NCBI GenBank assembly: GCA_036725345.1
Contig: DAIMEJ010000002.1
Coordinates: forward strand, 62,001-126,000
DNA: 64,000 nt
Source: JAPLJU01 sp036725345
GTDB taxonomy: Bacteria > Desulfobacterota > Syntrophia > Syntrophales > UBA2192
Direction of reading: 5' to 3'
Shown one piece after another: positions 22,961-31,785 of this stretch. Position 1 is the first letter of the stretch. Each line of letters starts with the position of its first letter. The notes beneath the pieces are model-generated. The model saw nothing but the letters and a program-made list of their open reading frames with translations, was not told where the DNA came from and did no database searches. The translations under genes and the position numbers were made by a program.

Positions 22961-23518
22961 TTAGAACTCCATTCCCGCCTTTTCCTTTACCCCCTTCGAA
23001 TAATGATGCTTGATCTCTTTGACCTCGCTCACCGTGTCCGCCAGGTCGATAATCTGATGAGGGGCGTAACGGCCGGTGAGGACGACGGTGACCTGCTGGG
23101 GCTTGTTCCGGAGCATCTCGAGGACCTCATCGAGTGACACAAGCTTGAAATCCAGCGCCACGTTGATTTCATCCAGGATGACCATGTCGTATTCTCCCGA
23201 TGAAATCGCCTCTCGGGCCAGCTTGAGTCCGGCACAGGCCAGGTCAATGTCGACCTGCGCGGGGTTGTCCCGCATGACGAAGCTGTCGAGCCCGCAGAGC
23301 CGGATGGTGAAGCCGGGAAGACATTTTTCCGCCGCGAGGACCTCCCCGTATTTTCTCCCTTTCATGAACTGGATCATGAAGACCTTCTGACCGTGGCCCA
23401 GGGCACGGAGCGCCTGCCCCAGGGCCGCCGTGGTCTTCCCCTTGCCGTCGCCCGTGATGACCATGATGATGCCCCGGGAGTGCTTGGCGAGGGTTGCTTC
23501 GATGGTGTCTTTTGTCAT
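22961..23518 (-). CDS. cobO: cob(I)yrinic acid a,c-diamide adenosyltransferase
   Basis: 185 residues from ATG 23518 (AGGAGG four bases upstream). P-loop GDGKGKTTAALGQALRA, MIQFMKGRKYGEVL, ILDEINVALDF and LTGRYAPHQIIDLADTVSEV are the CobO/BtuR family markers. It adenosylates cobalamin precursors, supplying the coenzyme needed by the B12 mutase encoded just upstream in the same orientation. Confidence 0.92.
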   Translation of the reverse strand: MTKDTIEATLAKHSRGIIMVITGDGKGKTTAALGQALRALGHGQKVFMIQFMKGRKYGEVLAAEKCLPGFTIRLCGLDSFVMRDNPAQVDIDLACAGLKLAREAISSGEYDMVILDEINVALDFKLVSLDEVLEMLRNKPQQVTVVLTGRYAPHQIIDLADTVSEVKEIKHHYSKGVKEKAGMEF

Positions 23519-23688
23519 GTATCCTCCTGCCAAAGAGGGGTCACGGGTATCGGGTACAGGGTATAGGGGAAAAAAGCAAGATTGTTTACCTCTGCTCCCA
23601 CCTCCCGCAACCCCGGGATGATTTTTTCTTTTTTTGGCTGAGCCCCGATGCCTGATGCCGGAAACCTCGGCAGCGCAGGGCGCTGTAA

Positions 23689-23725
23689 TAAAAAGCCCGG
23701 AATGTCGAATATACCATCCCGGGCT
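23689..23725 (-). terminator. intrinsic terminator after meaB
   Basis: On the minus strand AGCCCGGGATG/CATTCCGGGCT (10 of 11 pairs, 10-base loop) is followed by TTTTATT, giving a stem plus U-run. It closes the mutase-meaB unit before cobO. Confidence 0.75.
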
Positions 23726-23756
23726 CTTTCCCTTTCAGTTTGAGCAGCCCACCCGA

Positions 23757-24728
23757 TTAAAGGCATCCCGCCATATACCGTTTGGCGATGTCTTCCGCAA
23801 CGGTATAGGGGTCGATCTCCTTTTTCATCAGCTTGTCGATCAGCCCCTTCATCTCGCCGCTCGAAACGAGCTTCATGAGGACCGGCTCCAGAATGCAGGC
23901 CCGTATGGCCTCATTCAGCTCAACAGTGGCCTTGCGGCGGAGACGGTTGCCCAGGAGGTCGTGATCGATGAGATGCTTGTAATGATCGTCGATCTTGTCA
24001 CTGAGATTATTCAAGGCCTTCTGAAAACCCGTCGGCTCGAAGGCGTTTTCCACCTTCATGATCGGGGGTCTCCACCCTGCCGGGAAGGAAGAGGGCGGCG
24101 CCATGTCCAGCATGGCCATGAGCTCTCTCGAGAGCTTCGAAGAGCCTTCACGGTCGGCCTTGTTCACCACGAAGATGTCGGCAATCTCCAGGATCCCCGC
24201 CTTGATGGCCTGGATCTCGTCGCCCATCCCGGGGACGAGCACCACGAGAACCGTGTGGGAGTGGTTGATAATGTCCACCTCCTGCTGGCCCGTCCCGACG
24301 GTTTCCACGATGACGACATCCTTCCCCATCACGTCGAGCACATGGATGGCATCACCGACGGCCTTGGCCAGTCCGCCCAGGGCCCCGCGGGTCGCGAGGC
24401 TCCGGACGAATACGCCCGGGTCCTCGGCATGTCTCTGCATACGAATGCGGTCACCGAGGATCGCCCCGCCCGTGAAGGGGCTCGTGGGATCAACGGCCAG
24501 CACGCCGACGGTCTTTCCTTTCCTGCGGATGCAGTCGATCAACCCGTCCGTGAGGGTGCTCTTCCCCGCACCGGGCGAGCCGGTAATACCGATAACGTGT
24601 GCTTTCCCCGTGAGGGGGAAGAGGTGCTTGATGGTGGTCTTTGCCTCGGGGATGTGGTCTTCCAGGTTCCGTATCAGACGGGAGGCGGCCCGAACATCCC
24701 CGCCTTTTATCTTCTTTGTTGTTTCCAT
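23757..24728 (-). CDS. meaB: MeaB/ArgK-type GTPase chaperone of a B12 mutase
   Basis: 323 residues. Walker A GITGSPGAGKSTLTDGL, switch-region VIVETVGTGQQEVDI, and NKADREG are the MeaB signature. MeaB-family GTPases gate loading and protect adenosylcobalamin-dependent acyl-CoA mutases. Gene order mutase large subunit, small subunit, meaB fits a dedicated partner. Confidence 0.92.
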   Translation of the reverse strand: METTKKIKGGDVRAASRLIRNLEDHIPEAKTTIKHLFPLTGKAHVIGITGSPGAGKSTLTDGLIDCIRRKGKTVGVLAVDPTSPFTGGAILGDRIRMQRHAEDPGVFVRSLATRGALGGLAKAVGDAIHVLDVMGKDVVIVETVGTGQQEVDIINHSHTVLVVLVPGMGDEIQAIKAGILEIADIFVVNKADREGSSKLSRELMAMLDMAPPSSFPAGWRPPIMKVENAFEPTGFQKALNNLSDKIDDHYKHLIDHDLLGNRLRRKATVELNEAIRACILEPVLMKLVSSGEMKGLIDKLMKKEIDPYTVAEDIAKRYMAGCL

Positions 24729-24741
24729 TCAATCGCCTTTG

Positions 24742-25146
24742 TTATGCCCTCGGTTTCACGTTTGTGTTGATCCAGTCAATGATGGAGTCCAGGGTCGCGC
24801 CGGGCACGAAGATCGCCTTCAGGCCGGCGTCATAGAGCACCTGAAAGTCCTGTTCGGGGATGATTCCGCCGCCGATGACGGTGACGTCGTCTGCACCTTT
24901 CTCCTTGAGGAGCTTTGTTACCGCGGGATAAAGGTAGCGATGAGCGCCCGAAAGGCAGCTCAAGCCCAGGAGGTCCACGTCTTCCTGGATCACCGCTGAA
25001 ACAATCTGCTCGGGGGTCTGATGACAACCCGTGTATATCACTTCATAGCCCGCATCCCTGAAACACCTTGACAGAACTCTTGCACCGCGATCATGACCGT
25101 CCAGACCCGGTTTTGCAACCATGACACGTAACTTTCTCTCAGCCAT
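24742..25146 (-). CDS. B12-binding small subunit of acyl-CoA mutase
   Basis: 134 residues, GAGGAGG before the ATG. The cobalamin motif D16-G-H18-D-R-G21 supplies the lower axial histidine; GLSCLSGAHRYLYPAV and VIGGGIIPEQDF complete the fold. Having this domain as a separate subunit is usual for isobutyryl-CoA and 2-hydroxyisobutyryl-CoA mutases, less so for methylmalonyl-CoA mutase. Confidence 0.9.
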   Translation of the reverse strand: MAERKLRVMVAKPGLDGHDRGARVLSRCFRDAGYEVIYTGCHQTPEQIVSAVIQEDVDLLGLSCLSGAHRYLYPAVTKLLKEKGADDVTVIGGGIIPEQDFQVLYDAGLKAIFVPGATLDSIIDWINTNVKPRA

Positions 25147-25178
25147 TTTAATCCCTCCTCAATCGTAGTCGTAGTGGT

Positions 25179-26867
25179 CTAGTACAGACCCGGATCGCGG
25201 TACTCGCCGTACACTTCGCGATAGACGTCGCAGATCTCCTGAACGGAGCACAGGGCCTTGACGGCCTCGATGCAGTAGGGCATGACGTTGTCGCCCTTCT
25301 TGCAGGCCGCCTTGAGGTCATCGAGGCACTTCTTGACGGCCTTGCTGTCCCTCTTTCTCCTGACGGCTTTGAGGCGATCGATCTGCTCGTTTTCGATCCT
25401 GTCGTCGATTTCGAGGAAGGGAATGGCTTCCTTCTGTTCGGATACATATTTATTAACGCCGATCATGATCTTCTCACCGGCGTCAATCTGCCGCTGGAAC
25501 TTGTAGGCCGCGTCGGAGATCTCGAGCTGCGGGAAACCCTTCTCAATGGCGGCAACCATCCCGCCCATCTCGTCGATCTTGTGAATGTATTCCCAGGCCT
25601 GTTTTTCCATCTCGTTGGTGAGGGCCTCGACGAAATAAGATCCCGCCAGCGGGTCGATGGTGTTGGCCGCGCCGGTCTCCTCGGCGATGACCTGCTGGGT
25701 CCGCAGCGCAATCTGGACGGCGAAGTCGGAGGGCAGGCACCACACTTCATCGAGCGAGTTGGTGTGGAGCGACTGGGTCCCGCCGAGAACGGCCGCCAGG
25801 GCTTCCGTCGCCGTCCGGACGACGTTGTTGTAGGGCTGCTGCGCCGTGAGCGAGCAGCCTGCCGTCTGGGTATGGAATCGCATCCACCAGGACCTCTCGT
25901 CTTTGGACTTATAGCGCTCTTTCATGGCCTTGGCCCAGATCCTTCTCGCCGCGCGCAGTTTGGCGATTTCCTCGAAGAAGTCAATATGTGAGTTGTAGAA
26001 GAAGGAAAGCCGAGGGGCGAATTCATCCACGTTGAGACCCTTGCGGCGCAGCACGTCTTCGACGTACTCCATGCCGTCACGAAGCGTGAAGGCCAGTTCC
26101 TGGACGGCCGTGGAGCCGGCTTCACGGATGTGATACCCGCTGATCGAAATGGTGTTCCACCGGGGAACAAACTTGGTGCCGAACTCGACGGTGTCACTGA
26201 TCAGCTTGACGGACGGCTCGGGCGGGCACATGAGTGTCTTCTGGGCGATAAATTCCTTCAGCATGTCGTTCTGGATGGTCCCGCCGATCTTGTCCAGGGG
26301 GATGCCCTGAATTTGGGCGGCGGCGCAGTACATGGCCCAGAGGGCCGTTGCAGGCGGGTTGATCGTCATGGATGTCGTGATCTTCGCCATGGGGATCCCC
26401 TTGGTGAGCACCAGGAAATCCTCCAGGGTGTCGATGGCCACACCGCACTTCCCGCACTCCCCGCGCGCTTTTGGGGAATCGGTATCGTAACCCATCAGGG
26501 TGGGGAAGTCAAAGGCGGTGCTCAAGCCCGTCTGCCCCTCCTTGAGGAGCAGGTGCCAGCGGGCGTTGGTCGTCGCGGCATCGCCCATGCCGGAGAACAT
26601 CCGGAAGGTCCAGTACTTGCCCCGGTAGCCCGTCACCTGGTTGCCCCGGAGGTATGGGTACTGTCCCGGGTAACTGATGTCCTTCTCGAAGTCCATGTGG
26701 GCGATGTCTTCGGGGGTGTAAAGTCTTTTGATGGGGAGGTCCGAAACAGTTGACCAAAGATTATCAGGCTTCTGGTCAGCCCACTTCGCGACACTTTTCT
26801 TGACCTCGTCCTCCCACCTCTTCCTGAGCCGGCTGGATTGATCCAGCAATTCTTTTGCGAAATACAC
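25179..26867 (-). CDS. B12-dependent acyl-CoA mutase large subunit, isobutyryl-CoA mutase-like
   Basis: 562 residues, GTG start with GGAGG nine bases upstream. The TIM-barrel substrate domain is clear (YWTFRMFSGMGDAATTN, GTIQNDMLKEFIAQKT, NTISISGYHIREAG, QTAGCSLTAQQPYNN). Against methylmalonyl-CoA mutase the key residues differ: Tyr89 aligns with Phe91, Arg207 with Gln209, while Gln197 is kept as Gln199. Phe and Gln at these places are known from isobutyryl-CoA mutase (Phe80/Gln198 in Streptomyces). So interconversion of isobutyryl- and butyryl-CoA is the likely reaction; automatic annotation would probably say methylmalonyl-CoA mutase. Genes for the small subunit, MeaB and CobO follow. Confidence 0.88.
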   Translation of the reverse strand: MYFAKELLDQSSRLRKRWEDEVKKSVAKWADQKPDNLWSTVSDLPIKRLYTPEDIAHMDFEKDISYPGQYPYLRGNQVTGYRGKYWTFRMFSGMGDAATTNARWHLLLKEGQTGLSTAFDFPTLMGYDTDSPKARGECGKCGVAIDTLEDFLVLTKGIPMAKITTSMTINPPATALWAMYCAAAQIQGIPLDKIGGTIQNDMLKEFIAQKTLMCPPEPSVKLISDTVEFGTKFVPRWNTISISGYHIREAGSTAVQELAFTLRDGMEYVEDVLRRKGLNVDEFAPRLSFFYNSHIDFFEEIAKLRAARRIWAKAMKERYKSKDERSWWMRFHTQTAGCSLTAQQPYNNVVRTATEALAAVLGGTQSLHTNSLDEVWCLPSDFAVQIALRTQQVIAEETGAANTIDPLAGSYFVEALTNEMEKQAWEYIHKIDEMGGMVAAIEKGFPQLEISDAAYKFQRQIDAGEKIMIGVNKYVSEQKEAIPFLEIDDRIENEQIDRLKAVRRKRDSKAVKKCLDDLKAACKKGDNVMPYCIEAVKALCSVQEICDVYREVYGEYRDPGLY

Positions 26868-26968
26868 GGTCTGCTCCCTCCTAAACTTGTTTTTTTAAAA
26901 TTCCATTCGTCGAGGTGACGATTTCTCTTCTTATCGCAAACCTTTTTAACATTTTATCGAATATTATC

Positions 26969-26995
26969 GCTATACTTAAAGAGGTCTTTTGTCAA
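26969..26995 (-). promoter_or_regulatory. possible sigma-70 promoter for the mutase operon
   Basis: On the minus strand TTGACA (26990-26995) is followed after 15 bases by TATAGC and then GATAAT. The -35 is perfect; the -10 is not well spaced. Confidence 0.4.
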
Positions 26996-27231
26996 GCAAA
27001 ATAAGCGCTTACTGACGAGTTCAGTAGTCACGGAAAGATCAATTTAAAATCAACAACTTCGAATGGTACTCAGCTGCCTGCAGCAGTCGTCCGCAGCCGT
27101 GTCGCTCGGGCGGCTCCATTGACATACAGAGCCGGATTGGGATATGTTACGCAAAATTGCATACACAAGTCCTGATGGGCGACTCGACAGGGATCAAAAC
27201 CGGCGATTGTAACCCGCTGAAAGAGGGACAT

Positions 27232-28257
27232 ATGAACAAATCCGCAGAAAGCGGAAAGAAAAAACCTCTTTTGATGGACCTGGAAGACAATGTCTTCCTG
27301 GAAGGCGAGAAACTCGTCATCATTGATCGAAGAAAGCTTCCCAGGAACATTGTGCGGGTAACTTGCGGAAATCACGAGGATGTTGCGCGGGCCATTGAGG
27401 AAATGGTAGTCCAGGGAGCCGGCGACATCGCTGTCACCGCGGGCTTCGGGCTCTACCTCGCCGCCCGGGAATTGGAACGGAAGGAGGACAGGGAGCGCAA
27501 GGCAACGCTCCAAAGGGCCGCGGGCAGGCTTCGTGCCACCCGTCCCACAGGTTTTCACCTCGCCGCTCTTTTAAACAAGCTTCTCGTGCGAATCGATGAG
27601 GAGGCGAAGGACCGTGAAGCTTCGGCCGTCATCCTGGATGTTCTGAAGAATACCCTGCAAAAACAAAGGGAGGTCTCCGAGGCCACGGGGAGGCACGCGG
27701 AGACGCTGCTCAAGAAGGGGGACACCGTTTTAACCCATTGTTTTGCCGGGGCGGGGCTTCTCTACATGCTCAAATACGCAGGGGAGAGCGGGAAAGACGT
27801 CCGTGTGATCTGCACGGAGACAAGACCCTATCTCCAGGGGGCGAGGCTCACGGCCTGGTCGGTGAGCCGGCTCGGCGTTCCCACAACGCTCGTCACCGAC
27901 AACATGGCCGCTCACTGCATGTCGAAGGGTATGGTGAGCAAGGTGTTCACCGCCGCCGACCGGATCGCCATGGACGGGGTGGTGGCAAACAAGGTGGGCA
28001 CGCTGCAGCTCGCCATCTGCGCGAACTTTTACAAAATCCCCTTCTACATCCTGGCCTACGGCGGGCCCGACAAACGAACCCCCAGGGGGGAGGGCATCCC
28101 GATCGAGGAGCGGGACGAGCGGGAGGTCCTTGAGTTCATGGGAACGCCCACCAGCGGCCCCGACGTGAGAGGCTACTACCCGGCCTTCGACCTCACACCG
28201 CCAGAACTGGTGACGGCCATCATCACCTCAAAGGGCATCGAGTCACCGCGTAAATGA
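27232..28257 (+). CDS. MtnA/eIF2B-family isomerase-like protein
   Basis: 341 residues from ATG 27232 (GAGGG upstream; the longer frame lacks a site). ATRPTGFHLA, THCFAGAGLLYMLKYA (MtnA has THCNTG with catalytic Cys), TETRPYLQGARLTAW and TDNMAAHCM (catalytic Asp) match 5-methylthioribose-1-phosphate isomerase. The altered loop after the Cys and the insertion before it make true MtnA function uncertain; related ribose-1,5-bisphosphate or 5-deoxyribose-phosphate isomerases share the motifs. It is divergent from the mutase operon; an adenosylcobalamin-linked salvage of 5-deoxyadenosine is an attractive but unproven link. Confidence 0.8.
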   Translation: MNKSAESGKKKPLLMDLEDNVFLEGEKLVIIDRRKLPRNIVRVTCGNHEDVARAIEEMVVQGAGDIAVTAGFGLYLAARELERKEDRERKATLQRAAGRLRATRPTGFHLAALLNKLLVRIDEEAKDREASAVILDVLKNTLQKQREVSEATGRHAETLLKKGDTVLTHCFAGAGLLYMLKYAGESGKDVRVICTETRPYLQGARLTAWSVSRLGVPTTLVTDNMAAHCMSKGMVSKVFTAADRIAMDGVVANKVGTLQLAICANFYKIPFYILAYGGPDKRTPRGEGIPIEERDEREVLEFMGTPTSGPDVRGYYPAFDLTPPELVTAIITSKGIESPRK

Positions 28258-28366
28258 TGAATTCCGAGCTTCGAGTCTTGAATTTTGGCAGCAACAGCTT
28301 CTTGTCTGTTCAGAAACTGTAATTAAGACCTCGAAAGGGACTCAACGAATCAGCAGAATAACGCTA

Positions 28367-28397
28367 AAAGGGGCGGGATGTGAATTCCCGCCCCTTT
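28367..28397. terminator. bidirectional terminator
   Basis: AAAGGGGCGGGA-N7-TCCCGCCCCTTT, a perfect 12-bp stem flanked by A and T runs, between convergent genes ending at 28257 and 28424. Confidence 0.88.
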
Positions 28398-28423
28398 CAT
28401 TTATTGATGATAAACGGAACCCG

Positions 28424-29917
28424 CTACTTCGCGGCCTTTTTCGGTTCCGCCTTCACAGGCGCGTCTTCTTCCTTCATGCCCATGAGCTTTCGGGCCAGCT
28501 TCTTTTTCTTCTCGAAGTCCGTCAGCACCGTGAACATGAACCGCTGGGTCTGGGGGGCGCCGGCACCATGCCAGGTCCCAGCACCGTGCAACCCTGACGT
28601 CCAGTGCTGGAGGAACTTGGCAATCTTGAGCCTAGTTTCCGCGGGGGCGGCGGCACCGAAGACCTTCTTCAGCACGGGCCCGACCTCCGGGTCCTTCAGG
28701 TCCTTTAGCCTGGGCATGGTCACCACGAGACCGCCGCCGATGTCGCCGGCGTTCTTGAGGATTTCCCAGAAGCCGTGGGCGATGTTGAGTTTGGCGGCAT
28801 TGCCGAAGAGGTCGTCCGGCAGGTAGACGCCGGAGCCCTTCGGTTCCTCGCGGCCGCGCATGGCTGCCGCAATCGCGCAGGCATGGGACGTCTCGCTGTA
28901 GCGCACCATGTCAACGATCTTTTCCTGTATGTGGGGAACTTTCTCCACACCGATGGCCTCGGCAGCCATCAGGGTCCCCCCGATGATCACGTCGGCAAAC
29001 CCGACCTTGCAGGCCCCGCCGCAGTTCATGCGGTGCGCCTTCGCGAATCGCGTTACCATCCGGCCGGCGTACTTGGTCTCCCCGAACAGGAACACCCGTT
29101 CCCAGGGGATGAAGACGTTGTCGAAAATCATCGTCGAGGTTTCCCGCTGACCGTAGATGGGGTTCCCCAGCTCATCGGGGTCATCGACAAACATCTCCCG
29201 CTCGGCCGAGTAGGCATTGTACTGGCAGATGTAACTCAGACCCGGAACGCTGTTCTGCACGGCGAAGGCAAGGGCGAATTTCTCTTCGCCTTCCCTGAGG
29301 GCGCCGCCGGGGAGAACCAGCGTCTCATGGGACCCGATGGCACCGCTCTGGCTCACCTTGTAGCCCCGGACGACGATGCCGTCGTCGCGCTTTTCGACGA
29401 GGTGCAGGTAAACGTCGAGGTCATCCTGCTGGGAGGGCCTCTTCTTGCGGTCACCCTTGGCGTCGGTGATGGCGCCTGAAACGGCGAGATCGTTTTTCTG
29501 GGCGTAGGCCAGCCATTTGTTGAACCGCTCGTTGTATTTTGTCCCGAGATCGCGGTCCATTTCCCATGTCGTTGCCGCCACCGAGTTGAGGGCATCGCAG
29601 CCAACGCAGCGGTAGTTGCACGTACCCACGGTCTGGCTGGTCAAAAGGGCCATCTCCTGGCGCATGTCGAGGTCATGAATATTCCGCGCCACATTGAGAT
29701 TGCGGTTGATGGGCTCCCCCGTAAGGTGGGACTTGGCGACCATGACCTCCTTGTGTTCCGGCTGCTCGGCGAGCCAGTACATTGCCGCATTGGCCATGAC
29801 CATGGACTTGGTGACGGGGTTGTCGAGGAGGTTCTTCACCCACTTTCCTCCAATATAAACTTTGGGTTTAAGCTTCTTCATGCTGTCAAGATACTGCGCT
29901 TGTGTTATTAAAGCCAT
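28424..29917 (-). CDS. 4-hydroxybutyryl-CoA dehydratase-like (AbfD / HpaB family) flavoprotein
   Basis: 497 residues, AGGAGG upstream. Cys100 and Cys104 (GTCNYRCVGC) correspond to the first two [4Fe-4S] ligands of AbfD, and AHRMNCGGACKVG supplies the His and Cys with the following Lys, though one residue longer than in Clostridium AbfD. FAD-domain features (YICQYNAYSAEREMF, STMIFDNVFIPWERVF, LHGAGTWHGAGA) follow the acyl-CoA-dehydrogenase-like fold. The radical dehydration of 4-hydroxybutyryl-CoA to crotonyl-CoA is the known reaction of the family; exact substrate is inferred. The C-terminus is a Lys/Ala-rich tail. Confidence 0.85.
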   Translation of the reverse strand: MALITQAQYLDSMKKLKPKVYIGGKWVKNLLDNPVTKSMVMANAAMYWLAEQPEHKEVMVAKSHLTGEPINRNLNVARNIHDLDMRQEMALLTSQTVGTCNYRCVGCDALNSVAATTWEMDRDLGTKYNERFNKWLAYAQKNDLAVSGAITDAKGDRKKRPSQQDDLDVYLHLVEKRDDGIVVRGYKVSQSGAIGSHETLVLPGGALREGEEKFALAFAVQNSVPGLSYICQYNAYSAEREMFVDDPDELGNPIYGQRETSTMIFDNVFIPWERVFLFGETKYAGRMVTRFAKAHRMNCGGACKVGFADVIIGGTLMAAEAIGVEKVPHIQEKIVDMVRYSETSHACAIAAAMRGREEPKGSGVYLPDDLFGNAAKLNIAHGFWEILKNAGDIGGGLVVTMPRLKDLKDPEVGPVLKKVFGAAAPAETRLKIAKFLQHWTSGLHGAGTWHGAGAPQTQRFMFTVLTDFEKKKKLARKLMGMKEEDAPVKAEPKKAAK

Positions 29918-29936
29918 CGTTCGCCTCCTGTATGTT

Positions 29937-30239
29937 TTATTTTTCGGATTTGACCTCTATAAAAAAGGCCGCTTTACCCCCGCTATCGGGATAGGCCCCT
30001 ATATTCGGTAACGCGACCTCCATCATCTCCTTCAATTTATCCTGTCCGCGTTTGCCGGAAAGAACCAGGCACAACAGATTCCCGTTTTTCAACTCGGCTT
30101 TCTTGATAAGACCTTTCCCTTGAAAACCGGGCAGTGCCTTCTTCCGGGTGCAGCAGTAGGTTATGCTGGCAAAAGTTCCTCCCAGCCCCGTATAGGTGCT
30201 GCGGTGCTTTTTCCCGATTTGAACTTCTATGGCTTCCAT
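29937..30239 (-). CDS. 100-residue protein of unknown function paired with the dehydratase-like gene
   Basis: Starts MEAIEVQIGKKHRSTYTGLG and contains ITYCCTRKKALPGFQGKGLI, LLCLVLSGKRGQDKLKEMME and AAFFIEVKSEK. Probably a small alpha/beta domain with an adjacent Cys pair. GAGGA lies ten bases before the ATG. It is immediately upstream of the AbfD-like gene (19-bp gap) and behind an inverted repeat at 30310-30329, so both are likely one regulated transcript. No family recognised. Confidence 0.6.
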   Translation of the reverse strand: MEAIEVQIGKKHRSTYTGLGGTFASITYCCTRKKALPGFQGKGLIKKAELKNGNLLCLVLSGKRGQDKLKEMMEVALPNIGAYPDSGGKAAFFIEVKSEK

Positions 30240-30309
30240 TCAGGGTTCATCCTCTTCGATAATTTATTCCTCTCCCGTCCTTGTAAAGGCGATTGCCCGA
30301 TGAGATTCC

Positions 30310-30329
30310 AGGTGATAATAAAATCACCT
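30310..30329. promoter_or_regulatory. inverted repeat, candidate operator
   Basis: AGGTGAT-AATAAA-ATCACCT, a perfect 7+6+7 inverted repeat in the AT-rich gap between the PAS-LuxR regulator (ending at 30392) and the 100-residue gene. The adjacent regulator is the natural candidate to bind it. Confidence 0.5.
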
Positions 30330-30391
30330 ATTGACCTAAATGACAATACGGAAAATATACGGAATAAATACGTATGATATCTAAGTATTGT

Positions 30392-31669
30392 TTAAAGTGA
30401 CACTAAATATGATTTCAGGTTGGCCTTCCTGTTGCGGAGCCCCAGTTTTTTCCGGATGTTGTCCCGGTGGACCTCGACCGTCCTGGCGGAGGCGTTCAGA
30501 AGCTCCGCCATTTCCTTGGTGGTGCGCCCTTCCCGGATGAAATTGATGACCTTGATTTCCGTGGGAGTGAGGTTGGGGTATTTAGAAGACAGCGTGCGCA
30601 GGAACGGGGAGATGATTTCATTGAGATTTCGCTCCAGGATGTTCAGCTGGTTGAGCTGGTGGCTGTCGACGGGGGTGATTTTCATATTTTCGATGTAGGG
30701 AAGAATAAGCTCCCGGACATTGCAGATGACCTTCTCCTCGAGTTCCGTTTTGTCATCCTCTCTTCGCCTGAGGAGAACCTTGAGGGCGGTGTTCGCATCC
30801 TCGAGGTTTCGGGATTTTTCCTCCAGCTCATGCTCCCTCTTTTTGAGCGCCTCCTCCATGCGTTTCCGCTCCGTGATGTTGCGGGCAATCCCGTGGATGG
30901 CGACGGGTCTGCCGTTTTCCCTCATGCTCCGGGTACTCACCTCCACCCAGACGGCTTCGCCGGTGCGGGTATAGGTGAGAAACTGAAGCGGGTTCGGCAC
31001 GTCGACATCGCCGCGTTTCCCGCCGAAGAGTTGCCGGATAACGGGAAGATATTTTTTGTCGAGAAGCGTCTCGAGGCTCATGCCCGGCATCTGTCCGGAT
31101 TCGTAACCGTAGGTCCTGGCAGCGGCTGCGTTGCAGGAGAGGATCTTGCCGCCGAGATCGAGGATGAAAATGATGTCGTTTGCATTCTCGAAAAGCTCCC
31201 GATACCTCTGCTCCGACTGCCGCAGGGCCTCCTCGGCCTTCCTTCGCTCCGTGATGTCCGTCACGATTTCAACGACGCCGCTGATGGACCCTCTTTCATC
31301 CCGGACGGGATAACTGCGCAACACCCAGTTCTTCTTGTACGATGAAAAATCGACAACATCGTGGGGCTCTCCGCTCTCCAGCGTTTTTTTGGCCGGACAG
31401 ACGCTGCAGGCCCTGCTGCGGTTATGCAGCGCCTTGTAGCAGTACTTACCGTTGAGCTGGCCGGGCTCCAGTTTGAAGAACTCACGCATCGCCTTGTTGG
31501 CCCATATGACCTTCAAATCCCTGTCCAGGTAGATGACGAGTTCCGTCATGGCGTCGAGTATGACCGCTTTTTCCTGCTCCGATTTGCTGAGTTCCTCAAA
31601 GAGCCGGACGACCTTGCTGTCGATTTGCCGGTTTTGCGGTCTTTTATCGGGTGCAGCTGATTTTTTCAC
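30392..31669 (-). CDS. PAS-PAS-LuxR transcriptional regulator
   Basis: 425 residues, GTG start with GAGGG upstream. Two PAS domains (about 30-150 with a Cys-containing loop SRACSVCPAKK, and 150-275), a coiled-coil linker (EALKKREHELEEKSRNLEDA), then a C-terminal LuxR-type HTH (LTPTEIKVINFIREGRTTKE, MAELLNASARTVEVH). No receiver or kinase domain. Likely a cytoplasmic one-component sensor controlling the adjacent AbfD-like pair or the mutase region. Confidence 0.87.
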   Translation of the reverse strand: MKKSAAPDKRPQNRQIDSKVVRLFEELSKSEQEKAVILDAMTELVIYLDRDLKVIWANKAMREFFKLEPGQLNGKYCYKALHNRSRACSVCPAKKTLESGEPHDVVDFSSYKKNWVLRSYPVRDERGSISGVVEIVTDITERRKAEEALRQSEQRYRELFENANDIIFILDLGGKILSCNAAAARTYGYESGQMPGMSLETLLDKKYLPVIRQLFGGKRGDVDVPNPLQFLTYTRTGEAVWVEVSTRSMRENGRPVAIHGIARNITERKRMEEALKKREHELEEKSRNLEDANTALKVLLRRREDDKTELEEKVICNVRELILPYIENMKITPVDSHQLNQLNILERNLNEIISPFLRTLSSKYPNLTPTEIKVINFIREGRTTKEMAELLNASARTVEVHRDNIRKKLGLRNRKANLKSYLVSL

Positions 31670-31785
31670 TTATCCCTCTTCAAGAATTACCGGCAGCATG
31701 ATTCGGCAGGATCCCGCGTTCGCGTTCAGGTGGGTTTCGTTCGAATGAATCCGGATGGTGAGCGTAATAGGGCCTGGAGGAGGCG

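Noticed and set aside
23634..24770. 378-codon plus-strand frame
   Set aside because: Antisense of meaB; GC-rich codon bias produces it.
26868..27231. Cobalamin riboswitch ahead of the mutase or MtnA-like gene
   Set aside because: No B12-box or conserved core found on either strand.
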